In this document: piece by piece, positions 55,601-63,113 of the stretch
Layout of the letters: each line of letters begins with the position of its first letter
Position numbering within the stretch: position 1 is the first letter of the stretch
From: Marinoscillum sp. MHG1-6
GTDB lineage: Bacteria; Bacteroidota; Bacteroidia; Cytophagales; Cyclobacteriaceae
DNA length: 64,000 nucleotides
Direction of reading: 5' to 3'
NCBI RefSeq assembly: GCF_024714475.1
Contig: NZ_JAMZMI010000004.1
Coordinates: 372,001 to 436,000, forward strand
Notes under the pieces: generated by a model
What the model saw: the letters and a program-made list of their open reading frames with translations, nothing else
What the model was told of the DNA's origin: nothing
Databases searched by the model: none
Position numbers and translations under genes: made by a program

Positions 55601-56372
55601 TAACCGCAAGACCAAGAGCGGTGTCAAGGCCGCTATCATCAGAGAAAAAGGGGTGAATGGAGATCGGGAGATGGCGTACGCACTCTACCTGGCAGGATTT
55701 GATGTGAAAGATGTTCACATGACAGACCTTGTTTCCGGCCGTGAGGATCTTTCCGATGTAAATATGATTGTCTTTGTAGGAGGTTTCTCCAATTCAGATG
55801 TCCTTGGTTCCGGAAAGGGCTGGGCAGGATCATTTGTCTTCAATGAGAAAGCCAAAACCGCTTTGGATAACTTCTATAAAAGAAAAGATACACTGAGCCT
55901 TGGGGTATGTAATGGCTGCCAGGTAGCAATGGAGCTTGGTGTGATCTACCCTGAAATGGGGGAATCTCATCCTAAAATGAAACACAACAGCTCCAGGAAA
56001 TTTGAGTCTGCCTTCGTAGATGTGGTGATAGAAGATAATGAAACCATCATGTTTGGTTCTTTGTCCGGAACACGTCTTGGTATCTGGCTGGCACATGGTG
56101 AAGGAAGGTTTGACCTACCAGGTAACGCCGCAGATTATGTGATTCCTGTAAAATATGCCTACGATCAGTTCCCTGGCAATCCAAACGGCAGTGACTTCAG
56201 TGCCGCAGCAGTTGCTTCCAGGGATGGTCGTCATGTAGCGATCATGCCACACCTTGAACGCTCATTATTCCCATGGAATTGGCCTAACAATAAGGCACTC
56301 AGCGGCATGGATGTTTCCCCATGGATGGAACCGTTCGTAAATGCGTTTAAGTGGATAAAAAATCATCAATAA
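52692..56372 (+). CDS. purL: Phosphoribosylformylglycinamidine synthase, single-chain
   Basis: Catalyses the fourth step of purine synthesis, FGAR + glutamine + ATP to FGAM. The 1226-residue chain is the large form that combines PurS-like, two AIR-synthetase-like halves and a glutaminase. Visible motifs are SQINSEHCRHKIFNG, KAETHNFPTTVEPFNGAATG, HDHGAGGHLNCLSELV, TGKDSLSMTQKY, LAGHDISSGGL, and in the glutaminase LGVCNGCQVAMELG with the nucleophile Cys near residue 1073. The C-terminal HGEGRFDLP holds the glutaminase His/Glu region. It is followed by a tRNA gene with its own promoter. Confidence 0.97.
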   Translation: MIYIFQKSVSEFYIVGSHESLSGKSLDTLSWLFSGATPLDEKSLEGEFVGPRKEMITPWSTNAVEIAQNAGVTGLFRIESFKKEVREFDPMLQQKYSGISENIFTLNIEPEPIKSIEDLKAYNETEGLALSEEEISFLENVAKEIGRPLTDSEVFGFSQINSEHCRHKIFNGTFILDGEEQELSLFKWIKKTSQDNPNFIVSAYKDNVAFIEGPVAEQFAPATQDKPDFFETKEYESVISLKAETHNFPTTVEPFNGAATGSGGEIRDRMAGGQGSFPLAGTAVYMTSYARLEPGKAHEQNVPERKWLYQTPKEILIKASNGASDFGNKFGQPLISGSLLTFEHEEKGEVQGFDKVIMMAGGVGYAKKATCLKKPVGKDQKVVILGGDNYRIGMGGSAVSSVDTGAFNQALELNAVQRSNPEMQKRVCNAVRAMAELDENPIVSIHDHGAGGHLNCLSELVEDAGGDFDMDKFPVGDPTLSDKEIIGNESQERMGLVIDPAKTEYLKNVSERERAPYYEVGVTNGTMELKFSRNGHAKAPFDLKLEHLFGSSPKTILVDKVTDKIYEDKPYDLSKVKSYIDAVLQLEGVACKDWLTNKVDRSVTGKVATQQTTGEIQLPLNNVAVMAMDYKSKKGMATSIGHSPIPALINPGAGSRLSVTEALANLVWAPLTHGLKGVSLSANWMWPAKNDGENARLYKAVKDISTFSSTLGINIPTGKDSLSMTQKYPDKKVMAPGTVIISSVGEVSDITKTVNPNIDSAAVGSSLIYVSFSITDLQLGGSSFAQANSYIGEDCPDTTPGIVKNAFNAIQELINKGLILAGHDISSGGLITTLLEMNFPNASGGMKVDLSGFDEEDIIKTLFAENPAVIIQCTEAEKVAEILSEHSVNFFELGNTTAQRTLSVAKGDWSLNLDIDAQRDTWFKTSYLFDEAQSGKEHAEKRYTNYKAQALSYSLPINFKGSYGALNLDPNRKTKSGVKAAIIREKGVNGDREMAYALYLAGFDVKDVHMTDLVSGREDLSDVNMIVFVGGFSNSDVLGSGKGWAGSFVFNEKAKTALDNFYKRKDTLSLGVCNGCQVAMELGVIYPEMGESHPKMKHNSSRKFESAFVDVVIEDNETIMFGSLSGTRLGIWLAHGEGRFDLPGNAADYVIPVKYAYDQFPGNPNGSDFSAAAVASRDGRHVAIMPHLERSLFPWNWPNNKALSGMDVSPWMEPFVNAFKWIKNHQ

Positions 56373-56387
56373 TTCAGCAAACAGTAT

Positions 56388-56417
56388 TTTGATTTATCAA
56401 AAGTTCACATACTTTTG
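56388..56417 (+). promoter_or_regulatory. Textbook Bacteroidetes promoter for tRNA-Gln
   Basis: A -33 TTTG (56388-56391), 18 bases, and a perfect -7 TACTTTTG (56410-56417), 10 bases before the mature tRNA. It shows the promoter rules used elsewhere in this window. Confidence 0.75.
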
Positions 56418-56427
56418 CAGTCCGTTT

Positions 56428-56500
56428 TGGCCTATGGTGTAACTGGCAACACGTCTGATTTTGGTTCAGAAGAGTCTAGGTTCGAGCCCTAGTAGGCCAA
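56428..56500 (+). tRNA. tRNA-Gln (anticodon TTG)
   Basis: A full cloverleaf can be drawn. The acceptor stem TGGCCTA pairs with TAGGCCA, the D arm is GTGT-loop-ACAC, the anticodon stem TCTGA/TCAGA encloses TTTTGGT with anticodon TTG, and the T stem CTAGG/CCTAG encloses TTCGAGC. The discriminator is A at 56500; CCA is not encoded. It has its own promoter and a terminator. Confidence 0.95.
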
Positions 56501-56509
56501 CAATAAAAT

Positions 56510-56541
56510 CCCGTCCCGTTAAGGGATCGGGCTTTTTTATT
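56510..56541 (+). terminator. Terminator after tRNA-Gln
   Basis: CCCGTCCC pairs with GGGATCGGG (one bulged A) around GTTAA, then CTTTTTTATTTT. It lies 9 bases after the tRNA and 15 bases before the prs start. Confidence 0.8.
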
Positions 56542-56555
56542 TTAAAAGCGACCGA

Positions 56556-57494
56556 ATGTCTGAAGTTTTTGTAAAACTATTCTCCGGTAAAGGGACCAAC
56601 GAACTAGCTGAAAGGATTTCAAAATCCTACGGACAAGCACTTGGGCAATGTAGTTCACAAAGGTTCAGCGATGGGGAGCTTTCATTCAGCTATAACGAAT
56701 CAGTTCGTGGCTGTGATGTTTTTCTGATTCAGTCAACGACCCCTCCTACTGATAACATCATGGAGCTATTGCTCATGATCGATGCAGCGAAAAGGGCGAG
56801 TGCAAAATACGTAACGGTAGTAATACCTTACTTCGGTTACGCAAGACAGGATAGAAAAGACAGACCAAGAGTAGCAATTGCAGCAAAGTTGATGGCTAAC
56901 CTGATATCAGCTGCAGGAGCTAGCAGGATCATGACGATGGACCTGCACGCAGGCCAGATTCAAGGCTTTTTTGATATTCCGGTAGATCACCTGGATGGAA
57001 CGGCCATTTTTGTGCCGTACATTAGATCGCTAAATTTGCAAAACCTGATCTTTGCTTCACCTGATGTGGGTGGCTCAGCAAGAGCAAGGGCCTTTGCAAA
57101 GCATTTCGGTGCGGAGATCGTCATTTGCGATAAGCACAGGAAGAGAGCCAATGAAATCGCTTCTATGCAAGTGATTGGAGATGTAGAGGGGAAAGATGTG
57201 GTTTTGGTTGATGACCTTGCAGATACAGCAGGAACCATCAGCAAAGCGGCCAACCTGATCAAAGAAAAGGGTGCGAATAGTGTAAGAGCAATATGTACTC
57301 ATGCTATTCTATCAGGTAAAGCGTATGAGAACATTGAAGCTTCTGAGCTGGAGGAATTAATCGTAGCGGATACTATACCGCTCAAAAAAGAAAGTAGTAA
57401 AATAAAAGTATTGACTGTTGCAGAGCTATTTGCGCAGGCAATCAATAACGTCCATAACTATGGATCTATAAGTTCGCTTTTTATTAACAATTAA
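56556..57494 (+). CDS. prs: Ribose-phosphate pyrophosphokinase (PRPP synthetase)
   Basis: Makes PRPP from ribose-5-phosphate and ATP for nucleotide, His and Trp synthesis. The 312 residues have FSDGELSFSYNESVRG, the ATP-binding loop YFGYARQDRKDRPRV, MTMDLHAGQIQGFFDIPVDH and the PRPP loop VVLVDDLADTAGTI. Start ATG 56556 lies 15 bases after the tRNA terminator. With rplY/ctc 9 bases downstream and pth after that, it forms the conserved prs-ctc-pth order seen in many bacteria. Confidence 0.97.
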   Translation: MSEVFVKLFSGKGTNELAERISKSYGQALGQCSSQRFSDGELSFSYNESVRGCDVFLIQSTTPPTDNIMELLLMIDAAKRASAKYVTVVIPYFGYARQDRKDRPRVAIAAKLMANLISAAGASRIMTMDLHAGQIQGFFDIPVDHLDGTAIFVPYIRSLNLQNLIFASPDVGGSARARAFAKHFGAEIVICDKHRKRANEIASMQVIGDVEGKDVVLVDDLADTAGTISKAANLIKEKGANSVRAICTHAILSGKAYENIEASELEELIVADTIPLKKESSKIKVLTVAELFAQAINNVHNYGSISSLFINN

Positions 57495-57503
57495 TTATAT
57501 ACT

Positions 57504-58127
57504 ATGAAAACTGTTGAGATTATAGGGTATAAAAGAGCAAATCTTGGCAAAACTGAATCTAAAAGATTGAGAGCCGAAGGTTATGTTCCAGGAGTACTCT
57601 ACGGAGGAGAAGAACAAATTCACTTCTATGCTCCAGGACTTCTTTTTAGAGAAATTGTTTACACTGATGAGGCTCACTTCGTAGAACTAAACATCGAAGG
57701 TCAAAAAGTAAGAGCTATTCTTCAGGATCTTCAATTCCACCCGGTAAGTGAAGCAATCCTTCACGTGGACTTCCTTGAACTTCACGTAGGTACACCTGTA
57801 AAAATGGATATTCCTATCCATACTGTTGGTCAGGCTGCCGGTGTGAAAAGTGGTGGTAAACTTATCAAGAAGGTTAGATTCCTAAGTGTGAGAGCATTGC
57901 CTAAAAACATGCCTGAGCACATCGAAATCGATGTAACTAAACTTGGTCTTGGTAAAACGATCAAAGTTGGTGAAATCCCTACTGGTGATTATGAAATTTT
58001 GAACAGCCCATTGGTCTCTGTAGTTGGTGTTGAAATTCCTAGAGCACTTCGTGGAAAAACTGCTGCTGAGCTTGAGGGTGAAGAAGGAGAAGAAGAAGGA
58101 GCTGAAGCAGAATCTGCAGAAGCTTAA
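57504..58127 (+). CDS. rplY: 50S ribosomal protein L25 / general stress protein Ctc
   Basis: A 207-residue long-form L25 that binds 5S rRNA. The N-terminal L25 domain shows RANLGKTESKRLRAEGYVPG and FHPVSEAILHVDFLEL; the C-terminal Ctc domain (about residues 95-185) has PVKMDIPIHTVGQAAGV and MPEHIEIDVTKLGLGKTIKV. The end is a run of Glu, Ala and Gly. It is 9 bases after prs and ends before a strong terminator. Confidence 0.95.
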   Translation: MKTVEIIGYKRANLGKTESKRLRAEGYVPGVLYGGEEQIHFYAPGLLFREIVYTDEAHFVELNIEGQKVRAILQDLQFHPVSEAILHVDFLELHVGTPVKMDIPIHTVGQAAGVKSGGKLIKKVRFLSVRALPKNMPEHIEIDVTKLGLGKTIKVGEIPTGDYEILNSPLVSVVGVEIPRALRGKTAAELEGEEGEEEGAEAESAEA

Positions 58128-58150
58128 TTCTGAGTTAGAGATTAGATTGA

Positions 58151-58180
58151 AATCCTGCTCCATTGGGGCAGGATTTTTTA
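58151..58180 (+). terminator. Terminator of the prs-rplY unit
   Basis: AATCCTGC pairs with GCAGGATT, followed by TTTTTATTTT. It lies 23 bases after the rplY stop codon and 17 bases before pth. Confidence 0.8.
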
Positions 58181-58196
58181 TTTTCGCACATCTCAT

Positions 58197-58754
58197 ATGA
58201 AATACTTAATAGTTGGATTAGGAAACATAGGAGCCGAATATGAGCTCACCAGGCATAATATTGGCTTTCTTGTACTGGACAGGCTCGCAGACAATCAGGG
58301 CGCTGCCTTTGAACAAGGAAGACATGCTTTTACCACTGAAATCAAATACAAAGGACGGACTTTGATTCTGGTCAAGCCAACCACTTACATGAATCTAAGT
58401 GGCAAAGCGGTTAAGTATTGGATGCAGGAGCATAAAATAGCTAAGGACAACTTATTAGTGATCACTGATGATATCGCCCTCCCCTATGGTAAAATACGCT
58501 TAAAGGCTAAAGGCTCCAGTGGAGGACATAACGGACTGAAAAACATCGAGGAACTAACCGGAGGACAAAACTACCCCAGAATGAGATTTGGTGTCGGCGA
58601 TGATTTCTCTAAAGGACGACAGGTTGACTACGTATTAAGTCCGTTTAGCAAACAAGAGATGGACGAACTCGTTTTGAATATGGATCGCGCCATTGACGCC
58701 ATTTTTGCTTTTTGCACTATTGGACTGGCGCGAGCCATGAATCAGTTTAATTAA
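58197..58754 (+). CDS. pth: Peptidyl-tRNA hydrolase
   Basis: Releases peptides from peptidyl-tRNA that drops off the ribosome. The 185 residues contain VGLGNIGAEYELTRHNIGF with the catalytic His, KPTTYMNLSGKAV, ITDDIALPYGKIRLKAKG with the catalytic Asp, and SSGGHNGLKNI. The terminator just upstream makes an own promoter likely; TATTTTCG at 58179-58186 is one mismatch from a -7 box. Confidence 0.95.
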   Translation: MKYLIVGLGNIGAEYELTRHNIGFLVLDRLADNQGAAFEQGRHAFTTEIKYKGRTLILVKPTTYMNLSGKAVKYWMQEHKIAKDNLLVITDDIALPYGKIRLKAKGSSGGHNGLKNIEELTGGQNYPRMRFGVGDDFSKGRQVDYVLSPFSKQEMDELVLNMDRAIDAIFAFCTIGLARAMNQFN

Positions 58755-58769
58755 CAAGAACTTTTTCAA

Positions 58770-59066
58770 ATGACCCCACACGATATTACGTTAGGTATAC
58801 AAATTGTCCCTAAATCAAAAAATGGTCTTGATACCTATAAACTTGTTGATCACGCGATTGATGTGATCATTGAATCGGGTGTAAAGCACATGATCACTCC
58901 TTTTGAAACCGTGATGGAAGGGCCGTATGAAAAGCTGGTTCAGATAGCCGAAAAGGCTCAAAAAGCAGTTCTGGATGCTGGTGCTGATGAATGTCTGGTC
59001 TACTACCGAATCCATTATCGAAAAGATGGCCCGGTTACTTTTGAGGAAAAGAACTTAGATAGATAA
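58770..59066 (+). CDS. MTH1187/YkoF-type thiamine-binding family protein
   Basis: A 98-residue protein of the DUF77 family: LGIQIVPKSKNGLDTYKLVD, VDVIIESGVKHMITPFETVM as read in two parts, and MEGPYEKLVQIAEKAQKAVL. Family members fold as ferredoxin-like oligomers and some bind thiamine or hydroxymethylpyrimidine, but ligand residues cannot be judged here. It lies 15 bases after pth and directly before the flavoprotein gene. Confidence 0.82.
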   Translation: MTPHDITLGIQIVPKSKNGLDTYKLVDHAIDVIIESGVKHMITPFETVMEGPYEKLVQIAEKAQKAVLDAGADECLVYYRIHYRKDGPVTFEEKNLDR

Positions 59067-60272
59067 TTGAGCCAACAGGTAATCATTATCGGAGGCGGCG
59101 CTGCCGGTTATTTTTCTGCAATCAACATTGCGGAGAAGCATCCTGATTACAAGATCACTATACTAGAAAAAGCGGGCAAAGGACTTGCCAAAGTGAAAGT
59201 CTCCGGTGGAGGTCGTTGCAATGTCACCAACCAGCGTGATAACCCTTCAGAGCTTACCAAATTCTATCCAAGAGGTCAAAAACAACTCCATCTGGTATTC
59301 AAAGCCTTTACCACTTCTGATATGGTCCGTTGGTTAAGTCAACGCGGAGTGGACACTGTAGCTGAGGCAGATCAACGAGTTTTTCCGGTCAGTAATAGCT
59401 CACAAACCATTATTGATTGCTTTGTTAACCGCTCGTACGAACTTGGGATCAAAACCCATTATCACACAGCTGTCAAAGCGATCTCTACAGACTCAGGAGA
59501 ATGGATCATTGAAACCAATCAAGGAAAATACGAGGCCGACAAGGTCATATTTGCCACGGGTTCAACACCTTCTTCACTGAATATCCTTTCAGACCTGGGA
59601 TTAGAAATAACACCGCTCGCCCCCTCCCTCTTCACTTTCAATATTGATGATCCAAGGCTTCACAACCTTCCTGGAGTGAGTTTTGAAAACGTTCATATTA
59701 AGGTCGTCAAATCCAAACTTGAAGAAAGTGGTCCGCTATTGATCACCCATTGGGGTTTGAGTGGCCCGGTCGTGCTTAAGCTTTCGGCATGGGGTGCGCT
59801 GGAATTAAAGGAACGCAAATATGATTTTGGGGTATTGATCAATTTTGTCCCAGGGCTTAATCAGGAAGAGGTCAGATCTACTTTACAAGAACTGAAGACC
59901 ACCAGTCCAAAGAAGAAAACCATGGGAGCAGTTCAGTTCGGGCTGCCGAAAAGGTTTTGGGAAAGAATGTGTGCTACGGCAGGTATATTAGATGAACAAC
60001 AAAACCTTGATCTCTCGAAAAAGCAAATCAATAAGCTAATTGAAGAGCTTACCCAAGGATTATATCCAGTGAAAGGAAAGAGCACTTTCAAGGAAGAGTT
60101 CGTTACCTGCGGCGGTGTGAGCCTCAAGGAGGTTTCTTTAAAAACTTTCGAATGCAAGCGATTCCCGGGGCTGTATTTGGCAGGGGAAGTACTAGATATT
60201 GATGGGATTACAGGGGGATTCAATTTTCAGGCATGCTGGAGTGCCGGATGGGTGATTTCGGAGAATATCTAA
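59067..60272 (+). CDS. BaiN/HI0933-family NAD(P)/FAD-dependent oxidoreductase
   Basis: A 401-residue flavoprotein. The FAD fold is at the N-terminus (VIIIGGGAAGYFSAINIAEK), followed by AGKGLAKVKVSGGGRCNVTN with the family's K-SGGGRCN motif, and near the C-terminus GGVSLKEVSLKTFECKR, GLYLAGEVLDIDGITGG and NFQACWSAGW. The reaction is not established for most members. The TTG start at 59067 comes directly after the preceding stop codon, and no ATG is available nearby. Its TAA at 60270-60272 touches the convergent tail reading frame. Confidence 0.9.
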   Translation: MSQQVIIIGGGAAGYFSAINIAEKHPDYKITILEKAGKGLAKVKVSGGGRCNVTNQRDNPSELTKFYPRGQKQLHLVFKAFTTSDMVRWLSQRGVDTVAEADQRVFPVSNSSQTIIDCFVNRSYELGIKTHYHTAVKAISTDSGEWIIETNQGKYEADKVIFATGSTPSSLNILSDLGLEITPLAPSLFTFNIDDPRLHNLPGVSFENVHIKVVKSKLEESGPLLITHWGLSGPVVLKLSAWGALELKERKYDFGVLINFVPGLNQEEVRSTLQELKTTSPKKKTMGAVQFGLPKRFWERMCATAGILDEQQNLDLSKKQINKLIEELTQGLYPVKGKSTFKEEFVTCGGVSLKEVSLKTFECKRFPGLYLAGEVLDIDGITGGFNFQACWSAGWVISENI

Positions 60273-60407
60273 TCACAATTCCAACAAACCTCGTCTGGCC
60301 AATAAAAGACTCATCTCTTTGACCTGGTTATCAATAGTGAATTTCTTGGCAAAATTAGCTACCTGCTTCCCTAAAGTGACTGCAGTCGTATTTCTTTCTC
60401 CACGCTA
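60273..60407 (-). pseudogene. Out-of-frame continuation of the response regulator (possible frameshift)
   Basis: Past the response regulator's stop, the +2 frame on the minus strand reads TAVTLGKQVANFAKKFTI and DNQVKEMSLLLARRGLLEL, then TGA at 60273-60275, directly abutting the stop codon of the convergent flavoprotein gene. The peptide is protein-like, lacks a start codon of its own and is open back to 60405. A lost base within 60371-60407 would join it to the receiver. A sequencing error or true decay cannot be separated here; chance is possible. Confidence 0.4.
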
Positions 60408-60742
60408 GCCAATGCTTCCCCAAAGTTCTCTATCGTTACTGGCTTATGAATAAAAAAACATGCCTTCAAACCAAGTGCTTCATTTCTAAAGCCAGGGTTT
60501 GAGGACATGATCACTACCTTCGGTTGATGTGTGATACTGCTTAGAATGTGCAGTCCGTTTATTTTGGGCATTTCAACATCCAAAAAGACTAAATCAGGTT
60601 TTTTGGCTTCCATCATCATGATCCCCTTAACAGGGTCGGTATAAGCACCGACAAACTCAACTGATGGAAAATGTCTACATACCCCCTTGATTGCCAGGCC
60701 GGAAATGGGGTCATCGTCAATGCTGATGGCTCGTATCTTCAT
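60371..60742 (-). CDS. Receiver-only response regulator
   Basis: A 123-residue CheY-like receiver of the LytR/AlgR type, with the acidic cluster SIDDDP at residues 8-12, the phospho-acceptor Asp 55 in VFLDVEMPK, the conserved Ser in VIMSSNPG, and HKPVTI with the Lys. No DNA-binding domain follows. It ends shortly after the receiver, and an out-of-frame continuation suggests that it once was longer. No kinase gene lies next to it. It lies between the flavoprotein gene and metG. Confidence 0.85.
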   Translation of the reverse strand: MKIRAISIDDDPISGLAIKGVCRHFPSVEFVGAYTDPVKGIMMMEAKKPDLVFLDVEMPKINGLHILSSITHQPKVVIMSSNPGFRNEALGLKACFFIHKPVTIENFGEALASVEKEIRLQSL

Positions 60743-60858
60743 CCAATTAAAATTGGTTACAAGATCACCTCAGAACCGATAGATCACAAAATGTTTTCGG
60801 TGAACTGCCTGTATTTCCCTATTAAAATCCGGATTACCCTTTTGCCGGGTTAAACTAC

Positions 60859-62916
60859 CTAGGCCACCGTCGCTCCGTTCTGCGCATCACTACCCGGACT
60901 AACTGCTTTCAAAGAGCCGTCCTCATTCTCAGCAAATAATAGCATCCCCTGCGATTCGATCCCCATAATCTTACGTGGCGCCAGGTTAGACATAACCAAA
61001 ACCTTTTTTCCGATCATTTCCTCAGCGGTGAAATGTTTGGCGATCCCACTTACAATGGTTCGCTGATCCAGTCCTGTATCAACAGTGAATTTCAGCAGCT
61101 TATTAGATTTAGGAACAGCTTCGGCGGTCTTGATCTCACCTACTCTCAGATCCATTTTCATGAATTCTTCAAAATTCACAACCTCCTTAGCAGGAACCAC
61201 TTTTGATCCCTCCGCTTCCGCCTCATTCGCTTTTTTAGTATCCATAAGTTTTTGTACCTGTGCTTCCACTGCACTGTCCTCAATTTTTTCAAACAACAAA
61301 GCTGCCTTTCCTATTTCTTGTCCCTCCTTCAAGAGGTCGCTTTCTCCCGCTAGTTTCCAATCTGCATTTTCAAGGCAAAGCATCTCTTTCAGTTTACCCG
61401 AAGTAAATGGCAAGAAGGGCTCAGCAATAATCGAAAGTGTAGATGAAATCTGGAGTGCGATGTTCATAATGGTTGCAACTCTTTCTTTATCTTCCTTAAT
61501 CAGCTTCCACGGCTCCGTTTCGGCAAGGTATTTATTACCAGAACGTGCCACGTCCATTAGCTGACTCAAAGCTTCGCGGAACTTATATTGCTCCAATGAA
61601 GCTTCAATTGATTTAATTCCCGCTTTGACATCTACCAGAACAGCTTCATCAATTGGTTGCAGCTCATTTTTCATTGGTACTGTGCCCTCAAAAAACTTAT
61701 GTGTGAGCACCACTGCCCTATTTACAAAGTTTCCAAAGATGGCTACGAGCTCACTATTATTCCTGGTCTGGAAGTCCTTCCAGGTAAAGTCATTATCCTT
61801 GGTCTCAGGAGCATTGGCTGTCAACACATATCGCAACACGTCCTGCTTATCCGGGAATTCTTCCAGATACTCATGCAGCCAAACCGCCCAGTTTCTCGAA
61901 GTAGAAATCTTATTGGACTCCAGGTTTAGAAACTCATTGGCCGGCACATTTTCCGGGAAAATGTATCCTCCATCAGCCTTAAGTAATGCAGGGAAAATAA
62001 TACAGTGAAATACGATGTTATCCTTCCCAATAAAATGGACCAGTTTGGTGTCATCTGATTTCCAATATGGCTCCCAATCCTTGCCAGTAGCCGCAGCCCA
62101 ATCTTTTGTTGCCGAGATGTACCCAATCGGTGCATCAAACCACACATATAATACCTTTCCTTCAGCCCCTTCTACCGGAACCGGAATTCCCCAATCAAGG
62201 TCACGGGTCATCGGACGTGGTTTTAGTCCCCCATCCAGCCAGCTTTTGCATTGACCGGCAACATTGGGCTTCCATTCTTTATGGTCTTCCAGTATCCATT
62301 TTCTCAGCCAGTCCTCATACTGATCTAATGGAAAGTACCAGTGCTTCGTAGCTTTTAAGACAGGCGCCTCACCACTCAACATGGACTTCGGGTTGATCAA
62401 TTCTGATGGACTAAGTGTAGAACCACAGCTTTCACATTGATCCCCGTAGGCTTCCGGAAACGAACAAGTCGGACAGGTTCCTTTGATATATCTGTCTGCC
62501 AGGAACTGATTTTCCTTGGGATCAAAGAATTGTTCGGATGACTGCTCCAAAAACTTACCATTTTCATAGAGCTTCTGGAAATACTCAGATGCAGTCTCAT
62601 GGTGAGTTTTAGAAGTTGTGCGGGAGTAGATATCAAAACTGATCCCAAATTTTTCAAAAGACGTTTTGATCTGTTCGTGATATTGATCCACCACTTGTTG
62701 AGGTGTTTTGCCCTCCTTTCTAGCCTTTAGGGTGATCGCCACGCCATGCTCATCTGAGCCACAAATGAACGCTACATCGTTTCCTCTCAACCTCAAATAC
62801 CTCGCATAGATATCAGCAGGAACATATACTCCTGCCAAATGTCCAATATGAACGGGGCCATTAGCATATGGTAGTGCTGAAGTAATCGTATATCTCTTGA
62901 AATTTTTGTCTGACAT
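60859..62916 (-). CDS. metG: Methionyl-tRNA synthetase
   Basis: Charges tRNA-Met. The 685 residues show the class I HIGH motif in [18 protein letters not shown], a zinc knuckle [17 protein letters not shown], and KISTS in place of KMSKS ([16 protein letters not shown]). The C-terminal about 110 residues form the OB-fold tRNA-binding domain ([38 protein letters not shown]), which supports dimerisation. A perfect -7 element lies 20 bases upstream of the ATG. Confidence 0.97.
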   Translation of the reverse strand: MSDKNFKRYTITSALPYANGPVHIGHLAGVYVPADIYARYLRLRGNDVAFICGSDEHGVAITLKARKEGKTPQQVVDQYHEQIKTSFEKFGISFDIYSRTTSKTHHETASEYFQKLYENGKFLEQSSEQFFDPKENQFLADRYIKGTCPTCSFPEAYGDQCESCGSTLSPSELINPKSMLSGEAPVLKATKHWYFPLDQYEDWLRKWILEDHKEWKPNVAGQCKSWLDGGLKPRPMTRDLDWGIPVPVEGAEGKVLYVWFDAPIGYISATKDWAAATGKDWEPYWKSDDTKLVHFIGKDNIVFHCIIFPALLKADGGYIFPENVPANEFLNLESNKISTSRNWAVWLHEYLEEFPDKQDVLRYVLTANAPETKDNDFTWKDFQTRNNSELVAIFGNFVNRAVVLTHKFFEGTVPMKNELQPIDEAVLVDVKAGIKSIEASLEQYKFREALSQLMDVARSGNKYLAETEPWKLIKEDKERVATIMNIALQISSTLSIIAEPFLPFTSGKLKEMLCLENADWKLAGESDLLKEGQEIGKAALLFEKIEDSAVEAQVQKLMDTKKANEAEAEGSKVVPAKEVVNFEEFMKMDLRVGEIKTAEAVPKSNKLLKFTVDTGLDQRTIVSGIAKHFTAEEMIGKKVLVMSNLAPRKIMGIESQGMLLFAENEDGSLKAVSPGSDAQNGATVA

Positions 62917-62936
62917 GTTACTGATTTATTGTGGCG

Positions 62937-62944
62937 CAAATATA
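62937..62944 (-). promoter_or_regulatory. -7 promoter element for metG
   Basis: Minus-strand TATATTTG, a perfect TAnnTTTG, 20 bases before the ATG. A TTG at 62960-62962 gives a rather short spacing of 15. Confidence 0.45.
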
Positions 62945-63113
62945 GAAAGAATGATGAGGCAAGAAGCTTGTCAAAGTTTTCATTTTGGGCTTTTTAGAAT
63001 GACAACTACACCTATATTTACCACTGAAGCGATGTGCTCGCCTTTAAAATAAAAGAGGAAGCACCGAGTTAAATAGGTACGTTTCCCTAAAAACAAGTAA
63101 TAATTAACAAGAT

